The notes beneath the pieces were generated by a model that had not been told where the DNA came from, did no database searches, and was given only the letters and a program-made list of their open reading frames with translations. The position numbers were made by a program, and so were the translations under genes. From an uncultured Prevotellaceae bacterium (GTDB lineage Bacteria > Bacteroidota > Bacteroidia > Bacteroidales > Bacteroidaceae): a DNA stretch of 64,000 bases. The stretch lies in NCBI GenBank assembly GCA_900315745.1, contig ONAG01000004.1, forward strand, positions 1 to 64,000, written 5' to 3'. Below are positions 34,809 to 43,806 of the stretch, in pieces. Numbering within the stretch: the stretch's first letter is position 1; the number at the start of each line of letters is the position of its first letter.

Positions 34809-35321
34809 TTATCCCTCCCTTTCAGAGCGTGGGAGGGTTTCGTTGATATAATCAAAGAATCCTTGTAGAGCCTTGAATGTTGCAATCATTAGATTTTTGT
34901 CTCTACCTTCATCCTCTTCAAGTTTCAAAGTGCGAACATCGTCTGGTGTTCCAAAAGCAAGCCAAATAGTGCCAACAGGTATTTCCTTTGTTCCCCCTCC
35001 AGGTCCAGCCACACCTGTAGCAGCGATGGCATAATCCACGTTCAACGTTTGGCACGCCCCTTTAACCATGGCGATTGCAACCTCCTCGCAAACAGCCGTC
35101 TTCTCCTCAAGCAGTTGGTGGTCAACATGAAGCAGTTTTTCTTTCACCTCATTGGTGTATGACACAATACCCCCTTTGAAATATTCAGAAGCCCCAGGAG
35201 TGGCAATAATAGCTTCGGCAATACGCCCACCGGTACAGCTTTCTGCAGTGCCAAGTGTCTTTCCAGATTCATATAACCTGGTCTGGATTTCTCGACTCAA
35301 TACTTTGTTTTCTAATTGCAT
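34809..35321 (-). CDS. pncC: Nicotinamide-nucleotide amidase (CinA C-terminal family)
   Basis: This 170-residue enzyme is expected to deamidate NMN to nicotinate mononucleotide, recycling pyridine nucleotides. Motifs are A-E-S-C-T-G-G-R-I-A near 22-31 (nucleophile Ser), G-G-I-V-S-Y-T-N near 48, and G-V-A-G-P-G-G-G-T near 100. It is the stand-alone form without the CinA N-terminal domain. The frame reaches into tsaD, but ATG 35321 gives the normal family N-terminus and a 19-nt gap after tsaD. Confidence 0.93.
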   Translation of the reverse strand: MQLENKVLSREIQTRLYESGKTLGTAESCTGGRIAEAIIATPGASEYFKGGIVSYTNEVKEKLLHVDHQLLEEKTAVCEEVAIAMVKGACQTLNVDYAIAATGVAGPGGGTKEIPVGTIWLAFGTPDDVRTLKLEEDEGRDKNLMIATFKALQGFFDYINETLPRSEREG

Positions 35322-35340
35322 GGCTATATAATTAGGTTTT

Positions 35341-36372
35341 CTATTTAAACGTGATTTTCGAAAAAGCAGGAGCATCGATGTTGCAGAACACACCATCAAG
35401 AAACTTATAATATCCTGTAATGGCGATCATTGCAGCATTGTCTGTCGTATAGCTGAATTTGGGTATGTTGATATTCCATCCAAACCTTTTGGCATGGTAC
35501 TTGAAGGCATTTCTCAAACCATTATTGGCAGAAACGCCACCGGCAAGAGCCACATCCTTGATACGGGTTTCCTTGACAGCCAACCTCAACTTTTTCATCA
35601 GAATGTCCACAATGGTAAATTCAAGACTTGCAGCAAGGTCTTCCTTGTTTTTCTCTATGAAATCCGGGTCTTCTTTCACCCAATCCCTCAATTGGTATAA
35701 AAACGATGTTTTCAATCCACTAAAGCTGTAATCAAAGCCTTTTATATGTGGTTGTGCAAAATGGAAAGCCTTAGGATTACCTTGTCTTGCCAACTTGTCT
35801 ATAATCGGCCCACCAGGATATCCCAGCCCCATGACTTTAGAACATTTGTCAATTGCCTCACCGGCGGCATCATCAATTGTTTGTCCAAGCACCTGCATGT
35901 CGTTGTAAGCATTTACCTTTACAATTTGGGAGTTTCCCCCACTGACAAGCAGGCACAAGAATGGCATGGGAGGTGCGGAACGATCCTCGTCATTTTCCTT
36001 GATGAAGTGCGCCATGACATGTCCTTGCAGATGGTTAACATCAATAAGAGGTATTCCCAATGCCCTTGCAAATCCTTTTGCGAAGCTCACTCCTACGAGA
36101 AGCGATCCCATGAGTCCCGGTCCTCTTGTGAAAGCCACAGCAGAAAGCATTTCTTTATTGATGCCTGCCCTTTTGATGGCTTGATCTACAACAGGCACCA
36201 CATTTTGCTGATGTGCTCTCGAAGCGAGTTCTGGAACAACGCCGCCATAATCACGATGCACATCTTGAGAAGCTGTGACATTGCTCAACAGCACCCCATT
36301 TCGAATCACGGCTGCTGAAGTGTCGTCGCAACTACTCTCAATACCAAGAATATAAATATCTTTATTATCCAT
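35341..36372 (-). CDS. tsaD: tRNA N6-adenosine threonylcarbamoyltransferase
   Basis: This 343-residue enzyme completes t6A synthesis at position 37 of ANN-decoding tRNAs. It has the ASKHA start G-I-E-S-S-C-D-D-T-S (10-19), the metal-binding His pair in H-L-Q-G-H (His114, His118), and the C-terminal G-G-V-S-A-N-N-G-L-R. The length is normal. It lies 1 nt after map. Confidence 0.96.
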   Translation of the reverse strand: MDNKDIYILGIESSCDDTSAAVIRNGVLLSNVTASQDVHRDYGGVVPELASRAHQQNVVPVVDQAIKRAGINKEMLSAVAFTRGPGLMGSLLVGVSFAKGFARALGIPLIDVNHLQGHVMAHFIKENDEDRSAPPMPFLCLLVSGGNSQIVKVNAYNDMQVLGQTIDDAAGEAIDKCSKVMGLGYPGGPIIDKLARQGNPKAFHFAQPHIKGFDYSFSGLKTSFLYQLRDWVKEDPDFIEKNKEDLAASLEFTIVDILMKKLRLAVKETRIKDVALAGGVSANNGLRNAFKYHAKRFGWNINIPKFSYTTDNAAMIAITGYYKFLDGVFCNIDAPAFSKITFK

Positions 36373-36373
36373 A

Positions 36374-37237
36374 TCAATACGTCAGAATATCCACCCCGTG
36401 TTCAGTCATAACAAGTGTATGCTCCCACTGAGCACTTGGCAATTCATCTTCTGAAATAACCTCCCATCCATACTCGTCATCTTCGTCGATGAAGACTCTC
36501 CATGTCCCCATGTTGATCATAGGCTCTATAGTGAACACCATGCCAGGCACGAGCAACATGCCCTGCCCCTTGTGCCCATAATGAGCAATGTCTGGCTTTT
36601 CGTGGAATTTTAGTCCCACTCCATGTCCGCAAAGGTCTCTTACCACTCCATAATGGTATTTTTTGCAGTGCTTTTCGATAGCATGTCCGATATCACCAAC
36701 AAAACCATAAGGCTTGGCAGCTTCCATGCCAATTTCAAGGCATTCTTTTGCCACCCTTACCAATTGCTCTTTCTCAGGAGATGTCTTGCCAATAATGAAC
36801 ATGCGAGAAGCGTCAGAATAATAGCCATTGAGAATGGTAGTGAAATCAACATTGATGATGTCACCCTCTTCCAAGATGTCCTCAGCCTTTGGGATACCAT
36901 GGCATACGACTTCATTGATGCTTGTGCACACGCTTTTAGGAAAGCCCTCATACCCAAGACATGCAGGGACAGCGCCATGGCTTGTGCAATAATCATAGCA
37001 TATCTTATCTATTTCAAGAGTGCTCATCCCTGCATGAATATTTCGGGCGACTTCATCGAGCACCCCAGTGTTCACCACTCCACTTAGTCTAATCCCCTCA
37101 ATTTCTTCAGGAGTTCTGATGAGGTCACGTGTAGGCACCTCCTTGCCTTTGTTTTCCCAATACATCACCTTTTTGTCCATCTCGGTGATAGGCTGCCCTG
37201 GGAGCAGATGCCATTTATGTCTTTTTTTGAAAGCCAT
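36374..37237 (-). CDS. map: Type I methionine aminopeptidase
   Basis: This 287-residue metalloprotease removes N-terminal Met from new proteins. The metal ligands are visible: Asp in I-N-V-D-F-T, Asp in Y-S-D-A-S-R, His in G-H-G-V-G, Glu in F-T-I-E-P-M, and a final Glu in the Q-W-E-H-T context. A ~45-residue basic N-terminal extension (R-H-K-W-H..P-G) precedes the catalytic domain; it lacks the Cys-rich SEC-C motif seen in some relatives. Confidence 0.95.
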   Translation of the reverse strand: MAFKKRHKWHLLPGQPITEMDKKVMYWENKGKEVPTRDLIRTPEEIEGIRLSGVVNTGVLDEVARNIHAGMSTLEIDKICYDYCTSHGAVPACLGYEGFPKSVCTSINEVVCHGIPKAEDILEEGDIINVDFTTILNGYYSDASRMFIIGKTSPEKEQLVRVAKECLEIGMEAAKPYGFVGDIGHAIEKHCKKYHYGVVRDLCGHGVGLKFHEKPDIAHYGHKGQGMLLVPGMVFTIEPMINMGTWRVFIDEDDEYGWEVISEDELPSAQWEHTLVMTEHGVDILTY

Positions 37238-37256
37238 ACTTCGTTTATATATGAAA

Positions 37257-37931
37257 TCAAATAGTTTTAAGTTGTTGAGGATAAATGTTTTCCTCCTTTA
37301 ATTCAAGATTAAGAAATTTGTAGATATCTTTAGTCCAATCCGCTCCATTGACAGGGCAGAATGTACGTATTCCCAATTGGCTTGCAGCAGCAACATTTCT
37401 CGGTCCATCGTCTAAAAAAAGAGTGTGTTGTGGCAGAATCCTCTCGCTCATTAGAACTCTTCTAAAAAAGGTGGGATCTGGTTTCATCACACCCATCGTA
37501 TAGCTGGTATAGACAGCATCGAAATAGAAGCTGATAGGGTGTCCGATACCATCGAAATCATCACTTTCAGCCCATTTCATCATAAAAGGGTTTGTATTAG
37601 ACAACAATATGAGTCTGTATCCTTCACTTCTCAGTTTTTTTAATGTCTTCAAGTTGCGTGCAGGCAATTCTTTACAATACCCCAACCAAGCATCGAGACA
37701 TTGCTCGTATGTCAATTGTTTTCCACAAAGAACACTTAGCTGCTGGATAAACTGCTCTTCATTGATTTTCCCCAATTCCAACTCCCCAAAGATACCCCCC
37801 TGGGTATAAGAATCAAGGATTTTATCAGCATTTTTCAAACCAAGTTTCTTAAATTTGCCAATAGCCTTTTCAGGAGAAAGCGTTATCACCACCCCTCCCA
37901 AATCAAAAATAATATTGTTTATTTTATTCAT
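37257..37931 (-). CDS. HAD-superfamily (subfamily IA) phosphatase-like protein
   Basis: This 224-residue cytosolic protein resembles YihX-type HAD phosphatases. Motif I is F-D-L-G-G-V-V (second Asp replaced by Gly, as in that group), motif II L-L-S-N-T-N, motif III Lys in M-K-P-D-P, and motif IV F-L-D-D-G-P-R-N. It lies 9 nt after metH and 19 nt before map. The substrate is unknown. Confidence 0.88.
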   Translation of the reverse strand: MNKINNIIFDLGGVVITLSPEKAIGKFKKLGLKNADKILDSYTQGGIFGELELGKINEEQFIQQLSVLCGKQLTYEQCLDAWLGYCKELPARNLKTLKKLRSEGYRLILLSNTNPFMMKWAESDDFDGIGHPISFYFDAVYTSYTMGVMKPDPTFFRRVLMSERILPQHTLFLDDGPRNVAAASQLGIRTFCPVNGADWTKDIYKFLNLELKEENIYPQQLKTI

Positions 37932-37940
37932 TCCCTATTG

Positions 37941-40721
37941 TCAGTTTTCAAATAAATTCGGTTTACGCTGCCTTGCCTCTTCTAAAGAAAGCAATTTATT
38001 CTGTTTGTTTTCGTATTGTTCTTGTATTTGTTTATAATCCTCTTGCAACTGGTGAGTAAAAGCATTCTTTTCTTCACTGTTGAGCAATTTGGAAGCCACG
38101 ATAGGATTCTGTGAAGCATCTTTCATCCACACGATAGGTCCGCCATAAACGGGTGAGATTTTTAGAGCCACATGCAGTTGGCTTGTTGTAGCCCCACCGA
38201 TCATTATAGGTATATCAAGACCTGCCGCTCTAAGTTGCATGGCTACATTAACCATTTCTTCGAGACTCGGCGTGATTAGTCCACTAAGTCCTATCAAATC
38301 AACCTTTTCTTCAATAGCCTTCTTGACAATTTGTTCGGCAGGCACCATCACCCCCAAGTCCACCACTTCGAAATTATTACATGCCATTATCACCGAAACA
38401 ATGTTTTTTCCAATGTCATGCACGTCACCTTTAACGGTAGCCAACAAAACCTTTCCCGCCTTTGTTGTCTGCCCTTCCCTTTGTTTCTCAATGGATGGTT
38501 GCAAGATGGATACAGCTTGTTTCATGGTTCTCGCAGCCTTCACAACTTGTGGCAAGAACAATTTGCCTTCCCCGAACAATTTTCCCACAAGTCCCATACC
38601 ATCCATCAAAGGTCCTTCGATAATATCCACGGCTTTAGGCCAAGTGTTAAGAGCTTCTTCCAAGTCAACCTGCAAATAATCCCCTATTCCCTTCCTCAAG
38701 GCATATACAAGTCTTTGTTCTATACTCAAACTACGCCATTCTTCTGCGGGAGCTTGAACAGCAGAGGTCTCCCCTGCTTGAGCAGCCTTCAAGGCATCCG
38801 CTTTTTGCTTTATTTTTGAAGCGAGGTCAACGAGTCGCGCATCAGGGTGTTCGGTGCGGCATAAAATGGCCTCCTCATAAATATCAAGCTGTTCTGGTGG
38901 TATGTCATTATAGGTGACTTTTGTAGCAGGATTTACAATCCCGAAGTCCATACCTTTATTAATAGCATGATAGAGGAAAACCGCGTGCATGGCTTCACGC
39001 ACCTCATTATTGCCTCTGAAAGCAAAGGACAAGTTGCTTACGCCACCACTTACATGAACTCCTGGCAGGTTGTTCTTAATCCACTCACACGACCTAATGA
39101 AATCAGCAGCATAAGCATTGTGCTCATCCATACCTGTAGCTATGGCAAGCACGTTAGGGTCAATTATGATGTCGCATGGTTTAAACCCTACATTCTCTGT
39201 AAGCAATTTATAAGCCCTCTGCGCTATATCTATTCTCCTTTCAAAAGATGTGGCCTGTCCTTGTTCGTCGAAGCACATCACCACAACAGCTGCTCCATGC
39301 AACTTGATGTAAGAGGCACGTTCCAAAAACACCTTTTCCCCCTCTTTGAGCGATATGGAATTGACAATACACTTTCCCTGGACACATTTAAGAGCAGCTG
39401 AAATTACATCCCATTTTGAGGAATCGATCATTACGGGCACTTTTGCCACATCCGGTTCAGCAGCAATGATATTCAAGAAATTCGTCATTTCCTTTTGGGC
39501 ATCCAGCAATCCGTCATCCATGTTGATGTCAATGACCAAAGCCCCATCAGCAACTTGTTTTCTTGCAATTGTTACTGCCTCGTCATATTTTCTCTCTTTT
39601 ATCAACCTCAAGAATTTTCTGGAACCAGCCACATTGCAGCGCTCACCCACATTAACGAATCCAAGTTGGTCTGTAATCCATAAGTGGTCTAAACCACTCA
39701 ACTGCATGAAGTGTCTTTCGGGAATAGGAACATGAGGTGATTTGCCAATGGCAGCATCAGCAAACAACTTTATGAAATGCTCGTCAGTCCCGCAACAGCC
39801 ACCAATTATGTTTACAAGCCCCTCTTGCATGATTTCCTCCATCAAAGGAGCCATGGTCTCCGCCGTCTCATCATAAAGCCCCAAAGAATTAGGCAATCCG
39901 GCATTAGGATAAGCAGAGACAAAATAAGGAGAATTATTTGCCAATTCTCTAAGCAAAGGTTTCATTTGCTTAGCGCCAAAAGAACAATTCAGTCCGACGG
40001 AAAAAATGGGGAAGCTGCTGATGCTTGCAAGGAAAGCCAGTAATGTCTGCCCACTCAAAGTCCTACCCGCCAAGTCGCTTGCTGTAACAGACAACATGAT
40101 TGGCAGTTCAACTTCGTGCTTTTTCATCGACGTCAAAGTGGCATTAATGGCAGCTTTTGCGTTGAGAGTATCGAAGATGGTCTCAATGAGTATGGCATCT
40201 ACCCCACCCTCAATTAGCGCCTCCGTTTGTTCAAGGTATGCATCAAACAAGTCGTCGTAAGACACTGCCCTTGCTGCAGGGTTTGACACATCAGGACTCA
40301 TGGAACAAGACTTGTTTGTTGGCCCTATCGACCCAGCCACCCATCTTGGTTTTTCATCCGTTGAGAACTTCTCTGCCACTTTTTTTGCCAATTTGGCACC
40401 TTCAACAGCCAATCGCCTTGCAAAATCCTCAAGTTTGTAATCAGCCTGTGAAATACGCTGAGAACTAAACGTATTAGTGGTGATGATGTCGGCACCTGCT
40501 TTTAGATATGCCTCATGTATCTTTTCCACGACATCAGGCCTTGTGAGATTGAGCACATCATTGTTGCCAGCCATGATGGTATTGACATGCCTGAACATAT
40601 ATCCATGAAAATCAGCTTCAGACAGTTCAAACTGCTGTATTTTTGTGCCCATTGCTCCATCAAGCACAAGAATCCTTTGCTTGACCGCTTCATAGAGAGA
40701 ATGATTCTTCACTTTATCCAT
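37941..40721 (-). CDS. metH: Cobalamin-dependent methionine synthase lacking the C-terminal reactivation domain
   Basis: This 926-residue enzyme methylates homocysteine using methyltetrahydrofolate through methylcobalamin. Domain order: homocysteine-binding (~1-320, Zn Cys in G-L-N-C-S-F-G and G-G-C-C-G-T-D), folate-binding (~345-610), B12 cap (~650-740), and B12-binding (~745-890, cobalt-ligand His near 767 in D-V-H-D-I-G-K-N). It ends ~35 residues after the B12 domain. E. coli MetH (1227 residues) continues with an AdoMet-dependent reactivation domain, absent here and from the neighbouring genes. ATG 40721 is used; it overlaps the smpB stop by 1 nt. No cobalamin riboswitch is visible directly upstream because it sits inside an operon. 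Confidence 0.95.
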   Translation of the reverse strand: MDKVKNHSLYEAVKQRILVLDGAMGTKIQQFELSEADFHGYMFRHVNTIMAGNNDVLNLTRPDVVEKIHEAYLKAGADIITTNTFSSQRISQADYKLEDFARRLAVEGAKLAKKVAEKFSTDEKPRWVAGSIGPTNKSCSMSPDVSNPAARAVSYDDLFDAYLEQTEALIEGGVDAILIETIFDTLNAKAAINATLTSMKKHEVELPIMLSVTASDLAGRTLSGQTLLAFLASISSFPIFSVGLNCSFGAKQMKPLLRELANNSPYFVSAYPNAGLPNSLGLYDETAETMAPLMEEIMQEGLVNIIGGCCGTDEHFIKLFADAAIGKSPHVPIPERHFMQLSGLDHLWITDQLGFVNVGERCNVAGSRKFLRLIKERKYDEAVTIARKQVADGALVIDINMDDGLLDAQKEMTNFLNIIAAEPDVAKVPVMIDSSKWDVISAALKCVQGKCIVNSISLKEGEKVFLERASYIKLHGAAVVVMCFDEQGQATSFERRIDIAQRAYKLLTENVGFKPCDIIIDPNVLAIATGMDEHNAYAADFIRSCEWIKNNLPGVHVSGGVSNLSFAFRGNNEVREAMHAVFLYHAINKGMDFGIVNPATKVTYNDIPPEQLDIYEEAILCRTEHPDARLVDLASKIKQKADALKAAQAGETSAVQAPAEEWRSLSIEQRLVYALRKGIGDYLQVDLEEALNTWPKAVDIIEGPLMDGMGLVGKLFGEGKLFLPQVVKAARTMKQAVSILQPSIEKQREGQTTKAGKVLLATVKGDVHDIGKNIVSVIMACNNFEVVDLGVMVPAEQIVKKAIEEKVDLIGLSGLITPSLEEMVNVAMQLRAAGLDIPIMIGGATTSQLHVALKISPVYGGPIVWMKDASQNPIVASKLLNSEEKNAFTHQLQEDYKQIQEQYENKQNKLLSLEEARQRKPNLFEN

Positions 40722-41200
40722 CAATAGATTTTCTTAGCCCTATCCATCTCCCTTCTGTCTTCCTTCTCCTTCAGGGTTTGTCGTTTGTCATACATCTTCT
40801 TTCCCTTCGCCAATGCAATGTCCATCTTTGCCCTTCCTTTGTCGTCGATAAAGACAAGAATGGGTATGATAGTAAAGCCAGCCTGTTTTGTCGCCTCTTG
40901 CAATCTTCTTATCTCCCTTTTGTTGAGCAGCAGTTTCCTGTCTCTTTTCATTTCATGATTGCTGTAAGAGCCATAAAAATAAGGGGAAATGCTCATGTTC
41001 TTGATCCACATTTCACCATTAATTATGGTACAATAAGTATCAACAAGCGAAGCCTTTCCAAGCCTGATGGACTTTATTTCCGTTCCTGTCAGCACAATGC
41101 CGGCAGTAAAGACATCCACCAGAAAATATTCGAAAGTCGCCTTTTTGTTCTTTATCTGTACAGGGCTTTTCTTCCTGAGCTGTTCTTGTTCTTTATTCAT
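40721..41200 (-). CDS. smpB: SsrA-binding protein SmpB
   Basis: This 159-residue tmRNA partner is used in trans-translation to rescue stalled ribosomes. It has a typical fold and motifs: [21 protein letters not shown], a central [10 protein letters not shown], and the basic C-terminal tail [14 protein letters not shown] 41200 was preferred over a TTG at 41212. It lies 40 nt after the DMP19 gene and is coupled to metH. Confidence 0.96.
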   Translation of the reverse strand: MNKEQEQLRKKSPVQIKNKKATFEYFLVDVFTAGIVLTGTEIKSIRLGKASLVDTYCTIINGEMWIKNMSISPYFYGSYSNHEMKRDRKLLLNKREIRRLQEATKQAGFTIIPILVFIDDKGRAKMDIALAKGKKMYDKRQTLKEKEDRREMDRAKKIY

Positions 41201-41240
41201 TTCAACATTCAATGGTGACGAGTCTTCTGTAAAGATTCGC

Positions 41241-41747
41241 CTATTTCTTTATAACTGCAAAATCCTCGATGTGTTCATCGATATAGCAAGCCACCATATT
41301 GGTCCATTGTTCTTCGTTTTCCACGAAATCATCATCGTAGTCATCAAAAACCGGGAATTTCTCAAATAAAGCCATAAACTCATCGTCAGAGCATTCTTTT
41401 TCTATTTCCTCATGAAAATGCGTAAATGACTTATGAGCTTTATTAATCATACTGGCGAGAGGGTCAATCCCCCATTTCCTCATCATTTTGGAGAAAGGGT
41501 TTTTGAAAATAAAGGCCCCATATCCATTATGGATAAGTTGCACAAAGCCTCCGTCCATCACTTCATCCCTAAGAATGACGTATGCAAGCAGCGTTATTTG
41601 GTCGGCATTCAGCTTTGCCATGTTTTCAGCTGTCAATTCATTTCCAATAGCTTTATAAATGGCATCAACAAAGACAAGGATGAATTGATCCATGCCTTTC
41701 TCAGCAGCTTTCAACAAATCACTCTCATTAACGACAACTACATTCAT
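41241..41747 (-). CDS. DMP19/DUF4375-family protein
   Basis: This 168-residue acidic cytosolic protein has the DMP19 pattern: [20 protein letters not shown] near 55-74, then N-G-Y-G-A-F-I, and a very acidic C-terminus ([12 protein letters not shown]). DMP19 was named as a DNA-mimic protein in Neisseria, but the family is broad and function here is unproved. It is the first gene of the minus-strand smpB-metH run. Confidence 0.8.
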   Translation of the reverse strand: MNVVVVNESDLLKAAEKGMDQFILVFVDAIYKAIGNELTAENMAKLNADQITLLAYVILRDEVMDGGFVQLIHNGYGAFIFKNPFSKMMRKWGIDPLASMINKAHKSFTHFHEEIEKECSDDEFMALFEKFPVFDDYDDDFVENEEQWTNMVACYIDEHIEDFAVIKK

Positions 41748-41836
41748 AAGATGGAATTAAAAAAGTCGAAACAATCACATTGCAGTTTTTTCATCAAGAA
41801 ACTGCCAACAAGTGAATAATTGCAATTTTTGGTTTG

Positions 41837-41844
41837 CAAAGTTA
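41837..41844 (-). promoter_or_regulatory. -7 promoter element (TAACTTTG) for the DMP19-smpB-metH operon
   Basis: On the minus strand TAACTTTG lies about 90 nt upstream of the DMP19 start, in the divergent 267-bp region shared with the NifU-like gene. Confidence 0.6.
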
Positions 41845-41940
41845 CAAACAAAAAAAGGAATAACGTATAAAAGAAAAATAAAATCGCTTAAGACGAGAGA
41901 AAAAAGTGTAATCAACAAAAGAAAATCCAAAAAAAATGAT

Positions 41941-41948
41941 TAATTTTG
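41941..41948 (+). promoter_or_regulatory. -7 promoter element (TAATTTTG) for the NifU-like/GGGtGRT operon
   Basis: TAATTTTG matches TAnnTTTG and lies 66 nt upstream of ATG 42015 in very A-rich DNA. A predicted leader of about 60 nt shows no recognised riboswitch. Confidence 0.65.
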
Positions 41949-42014
41949 CAGCGAACAAAAGAGAGTTTTCAACATATTATTCATACACAAATATTAACAT
42001 CATTAATTACGAAC

Positions 42015-42716
42015 ATGACTTATTCCAATGAAGTCAACAACATGTGTGTTGTTGCCAAGGGTCCTCATCACGGACCAGCCCCCATCCCAGAAGAGGGCAA
42101 ATGGATTCAAGCAAAGGAGATTAAAGACATCTCGGGCTATACCCATGGTATAGGATGGTGTGCTCCACAGCAAGGAGCTTGCAAGCTGTCATTGAACATC
42201 AAGGATGGTATAATCGAAGAGTGCTTGGTAGAGACAATCGGTTGCACGGGCATGACCCACTCTGCAGCCATGGCTTCCGAGATTCTTCCTGGCAAGACAA
42301 TTCTTGAGGCGCTGAACACCGACTTGGTATGCGACGCCATCAACACTGCCATGCGTGAATTGTTCCTTCAAGTTGTTTACGGACGCACCCAGAGTGCATT
42401 CTCTGAGGGTGGTCTCGTAATAGGTGCCGGCCTTGAAGATTTGGGCAAAGGTCTCCGCAGCCAGACAGGTACACTTTATGGTACAAAATCTAAGGGAACC
42501 CGCTATCTGGAGTTAACCGAGGGATACATCACCAAAATGTTCCTTGACGAAGATTCAGAAGTATGCGGCTACGAGTATGTTCACCTTGGCAAAATGATGG
42601 AAGCCATCAAGAATGGCATGGATGCCAACGAAGCTGTGGAGAAATTCACAGGCACTTATGGCCGTACCACTGCCGAACAAGGTGTAGTGAAGACTATTGA
42701 CCCACGTAAAGAATAA
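42015..42716 (+). CDS. NifU/IscU-like iron-sulfur scaffold-type protein paired with a GGGtGRT protein
   Basis: This 233-residue cytosolic protein has an IscU/NifU-N-like core with conserved cysteines at 49 (G-W-C-A-P), 56 (G-A-C-K), 70 and 77 (I-G-C-T-G-M), plus S-A-A-M-A-S-E, all matching scaffold-type active-site patterns. An extra Cys11 and a C-terminal extension (Y-G-R-T-T-A-E-Q-G) are unusual for classical IscU. The next gene, 14 nt downstream, encodes a GGGtGRT protein, a recurrent partnership. ATG 42015 was chosen over an upstream non-ATG extension that would overlap the promoter. Function is inferred to be iron-sulfur or persulfide handling. Confidence 0.85.
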   Translation: MTYSNEVNNMCVVAKGPHHGPAPIPEEGKWIQAKEIKDISGYTHGIGWCAPQQGACKLSLNIKDGIIEECLVETIGCTGMTHSAAMASEILPGKTILEALNTDLVCDAINTAMRELFLQVVYGRTQSAFSEGGLVIGAGLEDLGKGLRSQTGTLYGTKSKGTRYLELTEGYITKMFLDEDSEVCGYEYVHLGKMMEAIKNGMDANEAVEKFTGTYGRTTAEQGVVKTIDPRKE

Positions 42717-42730
42717 GGAGGACACATATT

Positions 42731-43744
42731 ATGATAAGAAAAGTGCAATTCGAGAGTCAGGAGCGTCGCATCGACCAAGTGCTTGCCGCTCTTAACGCCA
42801 ATGGAATCCAATCTATCGAAGAAGCCAACCAAATTTGCGAGGCTGCAGGTGTGGACCCCTATCAGATTTGTGAAGACACTCAAGGCATCTGCTTTGAGAA
42901 TGCCAAGTGGGCATATGTATGCGGTGCTGCCATAGCCATCAAGCGTGGTGTCAAGAATGCAGCAGACGCTGCTGAGGCCATCGGTATTGGTTTGCAGAGT
43001 TTTTGCATCCCCGGTTCTGTTGCTGACGACCGCAAAGTGGGCATCGGCCATGGCAATCTTGCAGCCCGTCTTCTTCGTGAGGAGACAGAGTGCTTTGCTT
43101 TCCTGGCAGGCCACGAGTCATTTGCAGCAGCAGAAGGTGCAATCAAGATTGCAGAGATGGCCAACAAAGTGCGCAAGAAGCCACTTCGCACCATCCTCAA
43201 TGGCTTGGGCAAGGATGCAGCCATGATAATCAGCCGTATCAATGGTTTCACTTATGTACAGACAAAGTTTGATTACTTCACTGGCAAGTTGGAGATTGTT
43301 CAGCGCAAGGCTTACAGCAATGGTCCTCGTGCAAAGGTGAACTGCTATGGTGCAGATGACGTAAGAGAAGGTGTTGCAATCCTTTGGGAAGAGAACGTTG
43401 ATGTTTCGATAACAGGCAACTCCACCAACCCAACCCGTTTCCAGCATCCAGTAGCAGGCACATACAAGAAAGAGCGCGTGCTTGCAGGCAAGCCTTATTT
43501 CTCAGTAGCTTCTGGTGGCGGCACTGGTCGTACACTTCACCCAGACAACATGGCAGCAGGTCCAGCATCATACGGCATGACCGACACCCTTGGCCGCATG
43601 CACAGTGATGCACAGTTTGCTGGTTCATCCTCTGTTCCAGCTCACGTTGAAATGATGGGCTTCCTTGGCATGGGCAACAATCCTATGGTAGGTGCTACCG
43701 TTGCGGTTGCCGTTACCGTTGACATGGCTATCAACAAGAAGTAA
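42731..43744 (+). CDS. GGGtGRT-family protein of unknown function
   Basis: This 337-residue cytosolic protein carries the defining G-G-G-T-G-R-T motif near residues 261-267, followed by L-H-P-D-N-M-A-A-G-P. Other landmarks are N-G-I-Q-S-I-E-E-A near 24, G-I-G-L-Q-S-F-C-I-P-G-S-V-A-D-D near 85-100, G-H-G-N-L-A-A-R-L near 106, and F-A-F-L-A-G-H-E-S-F near 124. Several cysteines are present but no classical Fe-S ligand spacing. Glycine-rich loops suggest a nucleotide or phosphate ligand. It is co-transcribed with the NifU-like gene and closed by a strong terminator. Confidence 0.88.
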   Translation: MIRKVQFESQERRIDQVLAALNANGIQSIEEANQICEAAGVDPYQICEDTQGICFENAKWAYVCGAAIAIKRGVKNAADAAEAIGIGLQSFCIPGSVADDRKVGIGHGNLAARLLREETECFAFLAGHESFAAAEGAIKIAEMANKVRKKPLRTILNGLGKDAAMIISRINGFTYVQTKFDYFTGKLEIVQRKAYSNGPRAKVNCYGADDVREGVAILWEENVDVSITGNSTNPTRFQHPVAGTYKKERVLAGKPYFSVASGGGTGRTLHPDNMAAGPASYGMTDTLGRMHSDAQFAGSSSVPAHVEMMGFLGMGNNPMVGATVAVAVTVDMAINKK

Positions 43745-43758
43745 TAGACCATCCATCT

Positions 43759-43806
43759 AAAAAACAAAATCCCCGAAACTCATATGGTTTCGGGGATTTT
43801 GTTTTT
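43759..43806. terminator. Bidirectional terminator between the GGGtGRT gene and the convergent cohesin-like gene
   Basis: Arms 43765-43779 and 43787-43801 form a perfect 15-bp stem around a 7-nt loop. T-runs flank it in both directions (43802-43806 on plus; the A-run at 43759-43764 on minus). It overlaps the last codons of the cohesin-like gene. Confidence 0.92.

Noticed and set aside
42690..42730. Possible frame link or fusion between the NifU-like and GGGtGRT genes
   Set aside because: The first gene ends with a clear stop, the second has its own ATG preceded by GGAGGA, and both proteins have complete ends.
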